This document shows, piece by piece, positions 43,441 through 53,233 of a stretch of 64,000 nt of DNA. Under the pieces are notes generated by a model. That model was not told where the DNA came from. It saw nothing but the letters and a program-made list of their open reading frames with translations, and did no database searches. The stretch lies in NCBI GenBank assembly GCA_015178975.1, contig WHVD01000008.1, positions 868,001 to 932,000 of the forward strand. The letters run 5' to 3'. Numbering within the stretch: the first letter of the stretch is position 1; each line of letters starts with the position of its first letter. The translations under genes were made by a program, and so were the position numbers. The DNA comes from Hysterangium stoloniferum. Taxonomy: Eukaryota; Basidiomycota; Agaricomycetes; Hysterangiales; Hysterangiaceae.

Positions 43441-43870
43441 GAGTTCCTCTGACAAACCCTTGAGCACAGGCAGAGGCAAGGTTCCATTCTGGGGTGTACT
43501 GTAATATTTGGATTGTACCCTTTATTTGCATAGTTGACCATGGAGGTTCCAAATCTTTTTTCTTTTTGTCCTTTAGCAAGTCATCTATTAACTTATCTAA
43601 AGCATGTGCTAGAAATTCAGAAGCAGGGTCTGGCCATTGCTGTTGGGCATTAGATGGGGGATTTTCGACACCTTTGCCCTTGTTGGGGGCTGTGGACTCA
43701 TCCTCATGCTCAGATCCATCCTCATCTTCCAGGACATCTTCAATACAGGCTTCATCCATAGCTTCTGGCTGGTGCATGAATGTCTGACTGGTGTACAATG
43801 TGAGTGGGGAATGAAGAGTTGATGGTCCAGGTATGCTTTCCTGTCCACATGCTCTTGTTCTTGGTGGCAT
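43355..43870 (-). pseudogene. Gypsy-C Gag-integrase fusion from internal deletion
   Basis: 171 codons starting 41 nt from the 5' LTR. The first 115 or so residues are a Gag N-terminus (Ser/Thr/Pro-rich, then acidic EDVLEDEDGSEHEDES). The last 50 match the region after the integrase core (YTPEWNLASACAQGF, compare YNPNLIVHSERDLAFVCAQEF in Gypsy-B). The whole capsid, protease, RT and integrase core are gone, removed by one deletion near 43500-43540. Confidence 0.75.
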
Positions 43871-43896
43871 ATTGAAAATTTAACAGTCTGCGAGTC

Positions 43897-43909
43897 CTGG
43901 TCAGAAAAT
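43897..43909 (-). promoter_or_regulatory. Self-complementary primer-binding site of Gypsy-C
   Basis: ATTTTCTGACCAG on the minus strand, 2 nt inside the LTR. It is the exact reverse complement of CTGGTCAGAAAAT in the LTR (plus coordinates 44222-44234), about 30 nt downstream of TATATAG. Same geometry as Gypsy-B with a different sequence. Confidence 0.72.
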
Positions 43910-43911
43910 AC

Positions 43912-44383
43912 TGTTAAGGGTTGAATTCTGGGTTATCAAAAGGTTCCCAGAGAAACCCATGGATACTGGTAGGACATGGCTTCAACTTATAGGTTGCACC
44001 CTCGCAGGACTGTGGTTTCCAATTTCATAACTGATGGACAGGTTGTCAATGAGTCGGGTTGTAGAGTCAAGTCAGGAAATCCACAGGGGTCGAGGGGTTG
44101 GACACTGATTCAGAGTGGCCCACAGGCCCCAAGACAATGATGACGATGAAAGTTTAGATTACAGATGAGAGTGATAAGAGTAGAGAAGAATGTTCTAATT
44201 TACTAGGGAAAATCTTAGTTGATTTTCTGACCAGATTGTATGTACAAAACATTCTAGACTATATAGACTTTGGAATGTATGCTATACCAAATCCAGTAAT
44301 AATGAAAGCCTTATCAAGCAAAAGACAAAATGGGAAAGTAGACACCAATCCTGGTATTAGGGATGGAATGGAATGGGAGTGGA
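43912..44383 (-). repeat. Gypsy-C 5' LTR, truncated
   Basis: Begins TGTTAAGGGTTGAATTC and matches the left LTR for 470 bp, then stops. Hairpin at 43983-43996 with stem CAAC/GTTG. Confidence 0.85.
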
Positions 44384-44969
44384 GGATAACCCAAAACGTT
44401 AAAAGTTATTTATCCACTAAAGTATATATATTTATATTGTTTGTTGTAAAATTAATATTTAATCAAATTCAGCCTATCAGATAATATTCTGGAGAATAAG
44501 GAAATATTAATATTTATCTTGTATCTGACAAAAGTTAGTCAAACAAACATATATAGATTATCCTTTTGGGGATAAATTCCACAACAAGGATTGGTTGGCC
44601 AGATAGTTCTGGTTAACTTTCTTAACCAAATAAATTTCAATTATATGAACTATATTTGAAAGTGTGTATAATATACAAGAGAATGCATCTCATCCCAAAG
44701 ATTAAGTCATAACCCAAATAATTCTGGTTAACTATAATGTTTGTGGACATTTTAAAAGTCATGGAGATACTAGAGAATGTATTTTATCCCAAAGATTAGG
44801 TAACAACCCAGATAATCTTGTATAACCATGACATTTGTGCATATTTTAAGGGAGTGTACAAGTCTTAAAGATGAAGTTTTGGGTTAATGAAATATAAATC
44901 CCTAAAACATGTAATCATAGCCAGGAGAAATAGTCTCACTTAAAAATATGAGGAGTTTTTCATAAAATT
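44384..44969. other. AT-rich segment, possible MITE
   Basis: No gene. TAACCCAAAAC at 44387-44397 and its exact inverse GTTTTGGGTTA at 44875-44885 bracket about 500 bp. Inside, a block with CATCCCAAAGATTAAGTCATAACC near 44692 recurs near 44780. Class and target duplication not established. Confidence 0.35.
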
Positions 44970-45108
44970 TTGTCCCTGCTTGTACTCACTCACACTCAGT
45001 TTCCAACTCTCGGTTTCCAACCCTCTGACCTTCTGACCCTCTAACCTCCCTGACCCAACCCTCAACTTATCCTTCAGCTTCTGATCGGTGACTTGCCATG
45101 AGGATTGC

Positions 45109-45930
45109 TGTGATGTATTAGCCTTATTTTAATACTATCTTCTGAAAAAGGAGTCCAGTGCTCTATCAAAATGTGCAAATACTGAATTCACTGCAAGGTA
45201 AAATAATTTAAGTATTTGATATTAATCAGTGGCAGCCTGAATAGACTTAGAACCCCTGAAGTCAAGAGTTTGCTTGAATATATGCACCCTACTTTGCAAA
45301 GAAGGTTTTGAGAGCTGTTTTTGCAAGCTGTTCCTTTTCTGTGAAGACAACTACTAAAATATGAATAACAATTCACTGATTCTGAAGCTAGATTTAACTT
45401 CAATTCTAGCTAGTTTATATATACTTAATACTATTTATCAAACAGTAAAAATATTAATAAACAGGTCAAAAGATTAGATATAGAATAAAACACTTATTTG
45501 GCTAATATATGCTTTATTTATATTATTATATAATTATTATATTTACTTTTAGTTAATTATAAATATAATTGCTTTGATTATGCATGACTATTTCACATCG
45601 GTTGTCAGAGTTTGTGACAAGTGTCGGGTTTGTGACAAATTATCATATTCATGACAATTGTAACAATTGTCACATTTTGTGACAATATTCTCGTGCATTG
45701 TGAATAAGCACTGAGTCACTGGTGTATGACAAAAAAGAATAAAAGAAAGAAGTTTCATATCTCTCTCAATTTATTAGATCAAAATACAAAATAAATTGTA
45801 TAATTTCAAGATAAATCAAGACAATATTGTACAGTTTTATCGTCACGACATAATTACATTTAAACTTTTTTTTCACAATTTATTAGGGGAGATTGGTTAA
45901 AAAATGGAAAAAACTTAGAAATACATAACA
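45109..45930. mobile_element. Element E, copy E2, short form, inverted relative to E1
   Basis: 822 bp, TGTGATGTATTAGCC to AATACATAACA, flanked by ATTGC on both sides (45104-45108, 45931-45935). Matches both ends of E1 but lacks its central 1.15 kb, including the minisatellite and the TATA box. Confidence 0.85.
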
Positions 45931-45960
45931 ATTGCACAACAGGACTAGTTTCTCACCCAC

Positions 45961-46546
45961 TGTTACAACCTGTTCCCGGATGTTTCAATATCCGACTTCC
46001 GGTCTCCCACTCCCGACTTCCGATCCCCGACTTCTGACTTTTGACCTCCGACTACAGAACATCATAGTTACCGTATCATCTGCATTCTTCCCTTGTTCCG
46101 CATTTGGTAATTTGTCCATTGACAAGTATTCACTCATTTGTTTGTTATATTCCTGTTACGGAATATTGCCTTCCTAATATGTCTTATTGTATTTCCGTTT
46201 TAAGAACACTTCCGTTTCCGTCTTATTATGGTCTTAGTTTGTAGTACAATAACGAGCAGACTTATATTAGTTTCCGCGAATTTGTACTTTACCTTAGATC
46301 TGATATCGACTTAGTTTCTTATTCCTTCTCCCATCTTTCTGTACGCTCGATATTTGGAACTCTTCGGAACTCTGAATATCCGTAACTCCCATCATAAGTC
46401 TCACCTCCGAAATTAAGGACATTGAGCGTTTGCGTAGAGGTGCAGCACATAAGCTGAAGCCGACGTCCTGACCCTATCTAGTAGTTCCCGACTTCCCGGT
46501 GACTTCCCGATAGTTCCGGAATAAGTTCCCGACACGGCACTTAACA
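45961..46546 (+). mobile_element. Solo LTR, family B
   Basis: 586 bp, TGTTACAACCTGTTCCCGG to GACACGGCACTTAACA, flanked by CCCAC on both sides (45956-45960, 46547-46551). Inverse orientation to the LTRs of Gypsy-B. Good CpG content, so relatively young. Confidence 0.95.
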
Positions 46547-46673
46547 CCCACTCAAAATTTAAGGACACCTGATGGTAACTTGTGAGGGCACAGAATATGT
46601 ATAAGCTGAAGCCAAGTTCTTCCATTCAGTCCCTATCAGTCTTCCGACCTTAGTCAGTTTTCCATTCTTAACA

Positions 46674-47191
46674 CCTTTAGAGTATATTATAATTTGGTAC
46701 ACTTAGTAGTTTCCAGATATTATCCTCAGTGACTGTATGAAATAATGAGGTTGGCTTATGTGATATGTCACATGACATTAGGAAATTTATTTGATCAGTT
46801 ATAAAACATTTAATGGGAATTATGAAAACATTGGGACAATTTTGTGAGTCACTGTATTCTGGGTATATTGAGTCAAGTAGAAATCTGTTCAGATTGACAG
46901 ATCCATTCTGAAGTAATATGTATTTAAAGGTGCCAATGATATACATATGCATCATGGAATGGACTATCTAAAGGTATCTATTTTTTAAAAGTCTTAGTGT
47001 TTCAAACAACTAAATTTTTTTGTTGTCTACTCATGTCCAGAAAGATTCTTTAGTTTGTAATGTATGAGATAGTTTAAAATTTTGGGAATGTTTTAAAAAC
47101 CAAATTATGTTTGAATAACATCCCAAATGTTTAAATGACCTTTAGAGTATATTAGAATTTGGTATACTTAGTAGTTTTCAGATATCCTCCT
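46674..47191. mobile_element. MITE-like family R fragments with a small Tc1-like insertion
   Basis: 46674-46730 and 46857-47191 are pieces of family R; the second ends GATATCCTCC. Between them about 125 bp ends AATTTTGTGAGTCACTG followed by TA, the terminal pattern of the Tc1-type elements seen at 1223 and 15529. Its left end is not clean. Confidence 0.5.
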
Positions 47192-47195
47192 AAGT

Positions 47196-47519
47196 GAAAT
47201 GGAAAGTTGGAGGGCCAATCAAGGAAGTGGAGGGGTGAACAGGTCAAAAGAAACATGGGGGAGAGTGACAGATCAAACTAAAACTAAATACAAGAGGTAA
47301 AACAACATATTAGGGGAGTGAGGTAGCAGGGAAAAGGATGGAGGTATGATGGAGACGGAGAACCATCAGGATCAAAAAGTGGAATGGAAGGGATGGGATG
47401 ACAAGTATTGGAGGGCTGTGGGTAATGATACCATGTGTGGGGGTGCCGATGTCAGGATGCCAAGGTTGTAACTTGGCCAAAACAATTGTCAGAGGTCCAA
47501 AATGGTGCAGATCCTAACA
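47196..47519 (-). mobile_element. LTR fragment, family G, copy G3
   Basis: Inverse of the first half of G2, ending GGTGCAGATCCTAACA. The 47520-47783 stretch ends in a similar GAGGATCCTAACA and is probably another LTR end. Confidence 0.65.
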
Positions 47520-47783
47520 ACATGTATCTATTCAACAATCTCAATCTCCAATGTGCTCGAGAGATGTAGATGTAGCTATTGGGAAAAGAGTAAGTGGTTG
47601 AGAAAATTGATATCTAATAATGATTGAGAAGGAAACAGAATGCTAAAGGGGTAATCTTCAGTAAACCAAGTTTTTTGAGGGCTGAGGCATTGGTCTATAG
47701 CCTGGGGAACCAATGTCAGGGTCCTGGAAAGGTACCAGGATAGAAACAGGTTGTGGGGGCCTGAAACAGTGAGGATCCTAACA

Positions 47784-49735
47784 ATATCAGTAAAATTGGC
47801 AAATCTGAGGAAAGACTATATGTCTTTAACTTTTCAGGGTTCTGGCCAATTATTGATGACTTGTACTTTGGCTTCATCCATTTGGAGTCTGTCAGGTCCC
47901 ATAATGAAACCTAAATACTTCATGGAGACCATATCAGAAGTACATTTTTTACCATTCTCTAAAAGGCCATGCTGCCAGAGTCTCCAGAGAACTTCATGGA
48001 ACTGTTTGTCATGTGACATGGGATCCTCAGAGTAGATAGGAATAAAATGTTGAAAAACAGATAGAGCATTGGTGAGCCCAAAGAGCATCACCAACCCTTC
48101 AAAAGCTCCATAACAGGTCTGGAATGTACTGTAGTTTTCCACTCATCTCTCTCAGCAATCCAGACCAAGTTGGTAGGCATGTTTAAGGCCTATCTTGGAG
48201 GATATCTGAAAACTATTAAGTATACCAAATTCCAATATACTCTAAAGGTCATTTAAAGATCTGAGATGTGATTCAAACATAATTTGGTTTTAAAACTTTC
48301 AAAAAGTTTTAAACTCTCTCATACATTACAAACTAAAGAATCTTTCTGGACACAAGTAGACAATAAAAAAAATTAGTAGTTTGAAACACTAATACTTTTA
48401 AGAAATAGATACCTTTAGATAGTCCATTCCATGCATATGTATTACTTCAGAATGGATCTGTCAATCTGATACAGATTTCTACTTGATTCAACATACCTAG
48501 AATAATATATAGGTGGTTTCACTTAATAAAGAAGGCCATAGGATGAAAATTTTCCGATGACATCTCACATATTTTACTAGGAAATAACTACAGTTTAGTT
48601 TTTAAAAAACAAATTAACAACAAAAGTATTAGCAAATATTTACATAAATTGGAAAACTATATACAACAGGTTCTATTAATTGATTCTGAATTGTTTAGGA
48701 TAATATGGAGAATTGTTTCTTATGGTTGGTGGCTAACAATACAATAGTCTCAGAATAGATACTGCTATTTAAAGATGGAGTTTTGTAGCAATTTTGCTTT
48801 TATTAGTAAACATTTGATATTATAATGATTACAGACAACCTCCCTTGTATATGTAAATCCAGGCATTCCACAGAGCATCAAGTAGATCAGAAATAAGTGG
48901 GAGCAGATATTTATCTTTCCAAGTGACAGCATTGAGTCCTCTGAAATCAACACATAGTCTAAGGGATCCATCCTTTTTTTGACAAAAAGAACAGGTGCTT
49001 CAAAAGGAGACTTTGATGGCTGGATAAAACCTATGGACAACTGCTTGTCCAGGAAATCCTGGATTGTGGAAAGTTCTGTGGAGGACAGCAGGTAAATACA
49101 TATGTCCAAGGGGTGGCTGAGCCGGTCAATTTTCAAACCATACTGTCTGTGGGATGGAAGCTGGTCAGCTTTGTGTTTACTAAAAACATCCACAAAGCCA
49201 TGATATTTCTCCAGGACACCTTCAAGGTCTGCATTGTGCTCAGATTCTGGAGGCACAAAACATCCAGTTGGTTCATCAATTTTCAGGTTGATTGTGAATG
49301 CCTGGGATCCATCCAATTTTGTAGCCCTAATAAAAGCTGCTGCATTAATAAGGGAAATGGGTGGGATTACTGTGGATTCTGGAGAAGCCATGGATGTCAT
49401 AGAGGCCATGGGTGCCAAAATGGCAGGATGATACAGTTATGTTGGGTGCCATGGGCCTCTAGAAAGTAATACTGCCTGATATGTACCCCATCAATCAACA
49501 GATTGTATCAGGTAAGCCAGTTATGTCCTAGGATGCCCAAGCAACTTGTGTCACATAGAAAGTGACCATCTGAGATCTCTCACATGGGAACCCAATAGAT
49601 AGGTTGCAAGCTTGGGTGATAACTGAATTGCCAATTCCTTGTACCATCAAAAAGTTAAAGTCCAACTGGGTTTATTGAATAAGTTGACAACAAGTTTTTT
49701 CAGGTGAATTCAGTATCTACAGTATTACTGAATTT
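47784..49735 (-). pseudogene. Gypsy-L protease and reverse transcriptase remains
   Basis: Protease C-terminal part and linker at about 49430-49700, then the RT start (48765-49418: [59 protein letters not shown]). A family R element interrupts RT at 48197-48843. RT continues at 47834-48142 (YGAFEGLVMLFGLTNALSVF, VSMKYLGFIMGPD). The catalytic YxDD stretch is deleted between SVFQHFI and SEDP. Same family group as Gypsy-B. Dead. Confidence 0.82.
48197..48843. mobile_element. MITE-like repeat, family R, copy R3, inserted in Gypsy-L RT
   Basis: 647 bp between CTT (48194-48196) and CTT (48844-48846). Terminal inverted repeats about 17 bp, 13 matching: GGAGGATATCTGAAAAC against GGAGGTTGTCTGTAATC. 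Removing it with one CTT restores the RT sequence, so the boundaries are exact. Non-coding. Confidence 0.85.
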
Positions 49736-49739
49736 GGGA

Positions 49740-50153
49740 TAGCATACATTCCAAAGTCTATATAGTCTAGAATGTTTTGTACATGCAATCTGGTTAGAAA
49801 ATCAACTAAGATTTCCTCTAGTAATTTAGAACATTCCTCTCTACTCTTATCACTTTCATCTCTATTCTAAAACTCTCATCGTCATCTCGGGGCCCACAGG
49901 CCATCTGAATCAGCATCTGACTCCATTGACCTCTGCAGGTTTCCCAACTCGACTCTACAACCCAACTCACCAACAACTTGACAAACTCAACCATCAATCA
50001 CCACCCCAGGCTCCCTGGGTTTCCCATCCATCAGTTCTGAAATTGGACATGACAGTCTTGTGAGGGCACAACCTATACGTTGAAGCCACATCCTACCGGC
50101 ATCCCCAGGTTTCTCCAGAAACCATTTGATAAGCCAGAATTCACCCCTTAACA
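49740..50153 (+). mobile_element. LTR fragment, family C, inverted
   Basis: Reverse complement of the start of the Gypsy-C LTR, ending GAATTCACCCCTTAACA. Hairpin variant CAACCTATACGTTG near 50077-50090. Confidence 0.75.
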
Positions 50154-50256
50154 TGATATGACTGTAATGATATGGATGAGTCATTAGTATTTACTTCTGT
50201 CCTGGGATCACAGTCCCAACAAATTGGTGAACCTTTGAGTTCAGGCATAGGATTGG

Positions 50257-50990
50257 TGTTAATAACAGAAAACTGACCAATGTTGGAAGACCGATGGGGA
50301 CTGAACAGAGGGACTTGGCTTCAGCTTATGTGCTGCACCCTCACAAAGGTACCATCTATTGTCCTTAAGTTTCAGACATATAAAGTATTACTCAGTGATT
50401 GGAAACCAAGATGTAGGCAAACAGTTGGAAACCAAAGTGGAGAGTGTTGAAGTTGTGGTGAAGTCATGAGTGTCAGACCATGGGTCAGAAAGGTGTCGCA
50501 ATGCGGTGGTCATGAACAGATAGTGTAGTCAGAGGTTAGAGGGGTATCTAAATTGATATTCTGACTACTTTGTAGCTACAGTACAGTGGGGCTTATATGC
50601 AATTTTTCGCATCTCAAAATTCTAACTAGGGAGAGTGGAAATGTGATGGTGACAAATAAATGTGACTAGGAATGGAAAGGCTATGATAACGTCGGAGGGT
50701 GTGATTAATTGAGGGTGGTAACTATGAGACAAGGAAATGGTTCATGAGTCATGGGTATGTATGGGCATAGAAATCAATGGATCATCAAAGGATGGAGGGA
50801 TGTATCAAAGTATAACCAGATGGCACAAGCAAGACTTGGCAGGGTTGCAAGTGGGGGTTGATCACCATGAAGGTATACATCCACATCGGTATACTGGCGG
50901 TAGCCAATAAAGAGATGGGGATGGTAATCTCAAGGTATACTAAGTCGTCAGTATCATCAGTTGCCTACGGGTTGTGACACGCTCATAACA
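50257..50990 (-). repeat. Gypsy-J 3' LTR, family A-related
   Basis: 734 bp, TGTTAATAACAGAAAACTGACC to GACACGCTCATAACA. Hairpin at 50322-50335. It shows that the family A solo LTRs belong to chromodomain-type Gypsy elements. Confidence 0.8.
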
Positions 50991-51105
50991 GTATCTCCCC
51001 ATTTGGCCAAAATCCCAAGGAGGCTGAAATCTAGATCTTGTTACATAAAACTTGTTGGGTACGAGTGGTGTGTCAAAACATCACGTGATCCAGTAACAAA
51101 TTACA

Positions 51106-51219
51106 TATAAAAATTCGAGGTGTGCTGGTGCTAGAGTTTTTAATTCTTTCTCTTCAACCACAATGACCATGGGTTCTGGCTCTAAACCTTTCCCAATGAG
51201 AGCAACTGTAACCCCCATA
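51106..51219 (+). pseudogene. Antisense accessory gene remnant in Gypsy-J (promoter and first codons)
   Basis: TATAAAAA at 51106-51113, ATG at 51163, and about 19 codons (GSGSKPFPMRATVTPI) before the sequence joins integrase N-terminal coding of the opposite strand at about 51220. The rest of the gene, the chromodomain and the integrase core are deleted. The position directly inside the 3' LTR matches Gypsy-B and Gypsy-C. Confidence 0.55.
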
Positions 51220-51692
51220 TCAGGACCCCATATGGTTTGTGTCACTGTGATTTAGAGCATAGACAGGTTTTACAGGATGTGCAATAGTGCTTAATGAAAT
51301 ATCAGAGGCTGGGCCATGTATATTCCCTTCTAATGAGTGGAAGAGTCGTATTGAGGCCAAAATGTCCTGAGATTGGGTGGTGATGCTTATGTTGTAGGAT
51401 TTGCAGCCAAAGGGTGTCGGAATCCAGTACATAGATGTGGTTGTCAAGTCTAATGAAACCCTGTGAGTCTAGTGACCATCAGGGCTGATTGGAATCAGGC
51501 AGGTTGTCGAGGTGTGCTTTGGTGACTGGGTCTAATGGAATTGCTGATAGTATGTCCTGATGTAATGTTTTGGTATCCATAAGGATAACACTTTGCAAGA
51601 CTGGATGGATAAGGTAAGTAGCTTGGATAGATGCAGAAAGTTGTTTGGATGAGAACATAGGCTTAAAATTATGTGGATTAACTGTGGCATAG
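51220..51692 (-). pseudogene. Gypsy-J integrase N-terminal and RNase H-integrase linker
   Basis: Minus strand; frames change several times. Recognised by similarity to Gypsy-B 36200-36500: the short segment with LYVLDS and DTLWL, and HKHHHPI, which belongs to the zinc-binding region. No intact domain. Confidence 0.55.
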
Positions 51693-52507
51693 TGTTACGA
51701 CTGGAAATCCCGCCAGACTCCAGGCACTAACTTATACGCACCTGCACCCTATACGCACCCATTGTCAGTTTACTGGAATTCCCACCAGACTCTGTACATC
51801 AGACTTGTCTATGTTTGACTTCATTACATTGTGTTTCAGTCACCGGAAAACCCACCAGACTCCATCCCTGTCTATGTCCAACCTCATCCCACGCATCAGT
51901 CACCAGATCCCACTCAGAAAACCCATCATCCCTCTAACAGAGCCCTGTTCCCATTTTAGTCAAATGACCTGTCACAATTTGGACTCTGCTTCCACTCCAT
52001 TTCCCGTTATGGTTTATGATTTGTCACTATTCGGACTCCGCTCTGTTCCGTCCCATTCCTAATAATAATTTGGTGTTTACTATTCCCATTTTATGTTTTG
52101 CTCGTTTCGTTTCATCATTACTGTATTTGGTATGTCATTCACTCCACGGTCTATTTAAACTGGCAGATATTGTACATACAATCTAGTCAGAAAATTGGCT
52201 TAGATTCCCCCCAGTAATCTAATACATTTTCCACTCTAAACTTCTACTTGAATCACACCACTCACACTAGTCAGAACCCACGGGTTCCGGCACATCTATC
52301 TCTCTTACCTATCTCAACTCACGACCCACGACCTCCAACCTACAACCCCTCGACCCACGACCCCTGCCCGGACTCCCTGGGATTCCCATCCACCTGTCTG
52401 AATTTGGACAACAGGATCTAGCGAGGGTGCAGCCTTTTAGCTGAAGCCAAGTCCTAACGGATATTCCGTGGGTTTCTCCGGAGACCTGCTGTGTACATAC
52501 CCTAACA
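51693..52507 (+). mobile_element. Solo LTR, family D, copy D2
   Basis: 815 bp, TGTTACGACTGGAAATCC to GTACATACCCTAACA, flanked by CATAG on both sides (51688-51692, 52508-52512). It has a stretch near 52160-52200 (GTACATACAATCTAGTCAG) lacking in D1 that resembles the transcript-start region of the family C LTR. Confidence 0.95.
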
Positions 52508-52754
52508 CATAGTCACTACTCCCCTCTTTAGGTAGACATTCCATCATCTAGTAATAGCATTGGGTTTTCCACCAAGGTGGCCAGGACAGAAAAGAATTAC
52601 CATATTAAAAGTGGAAAGGTATTCGGACCATCAGGCTTGCCGACAGGTGAGTATTTTTGTGGTTGAAAAGTAAACCAAATTTTTGTGGTCAGTTATAACA
52701 TCTATCAGATGAGCTGATCCTTCCAGATAATGTCACCAAGCCTTGAAAGCTTCA

Positions 52755-53228
52755 TGTGAAGAGTCATGCACTTCAGACCGCTCTATATACAAAGTATATC
52801 GACTTTTGCAGTGTGATATTAGAGAGAATGAGAGAGAAAGAACACAAGAGAGAGAGAGAGCACAAGATGATGCAAGAGTCAACAAATGCGATGGATTGAG
52901 TGGAGGCCTTGACTATTACAGTCCAAGGCCAAAAGTGTTGTTTAGCTCAGATAGTGCTACCTATGTGGTAGCTGGCACATTACCCTAATCACCACTCACT
53001 GTAGACCTAGTTTGTGTCTTACAAGTGGTGGTTTCTGGGTAAAAAGTGTGTCTCTGTATTGGGTGCCGAGTGCACCCACAAGTATACACAAAGCTTTGAA
53101 CTAAAGAAATGGTACAATAGTCAAAGAATGTAAGGGATAGGAAAGTATGAGTAAAATATGTAAAATATAAATAAAATAAAAGAAGTATTTTGCTATAATG
53201 AAACCGTGGTAAGGGCATACTCCTCACA
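52755..53228. mobile_element. Short LTR-like element K
   Basis: 474 bp, TGTGAAGAGTCATGC to GCATACTCCTCACA; the two ends are inverted repeats of about 15 bp. Flanks CTTCA (52750-52754) and CTCCA (53229-53233), one difference. Removing it with one CTTCA restores the RNase H frame (VIFEAF). Its first 50 bp resemble the LTR at 7816. Confidence 0.75.
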
Positions 53229-53233
53229 CTCCA

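Larger units (their letters stand above)
30302..44383 (-). mobile_element. Gypsy-C, internally deleted, host of nested insertions
   Basis: Left (3') LTR 30302-31079, antisense gene copy 31261-32113, chromodomain/integrase 42909-43440, a Gag-integrase fusion 43355-43870, and right (5') LTR from 43912, truncated at about 44383. Gypsy-B (32198-40055) and solo LTR D1 (40142-42887) are inserted between the antisense gene and the chromodomain. Removing them brings a continuous 3' region together. The middle of gag-pol is deleted, so it could only move with help from another element. Confidence 0.85.
44970..46673 (+). mobile_element. Family A-related LTR remnant carrying two insertions
   Basis: Pieces at about 44970-45108, 45931-45960 and 46547-46673 join into the 3' part of a diverged family A LTR ending TTCCATTCTTAACA. 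E2 and a family B solo LTR are inserted in it, each with its own target duplication. Confidence 0.7.
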
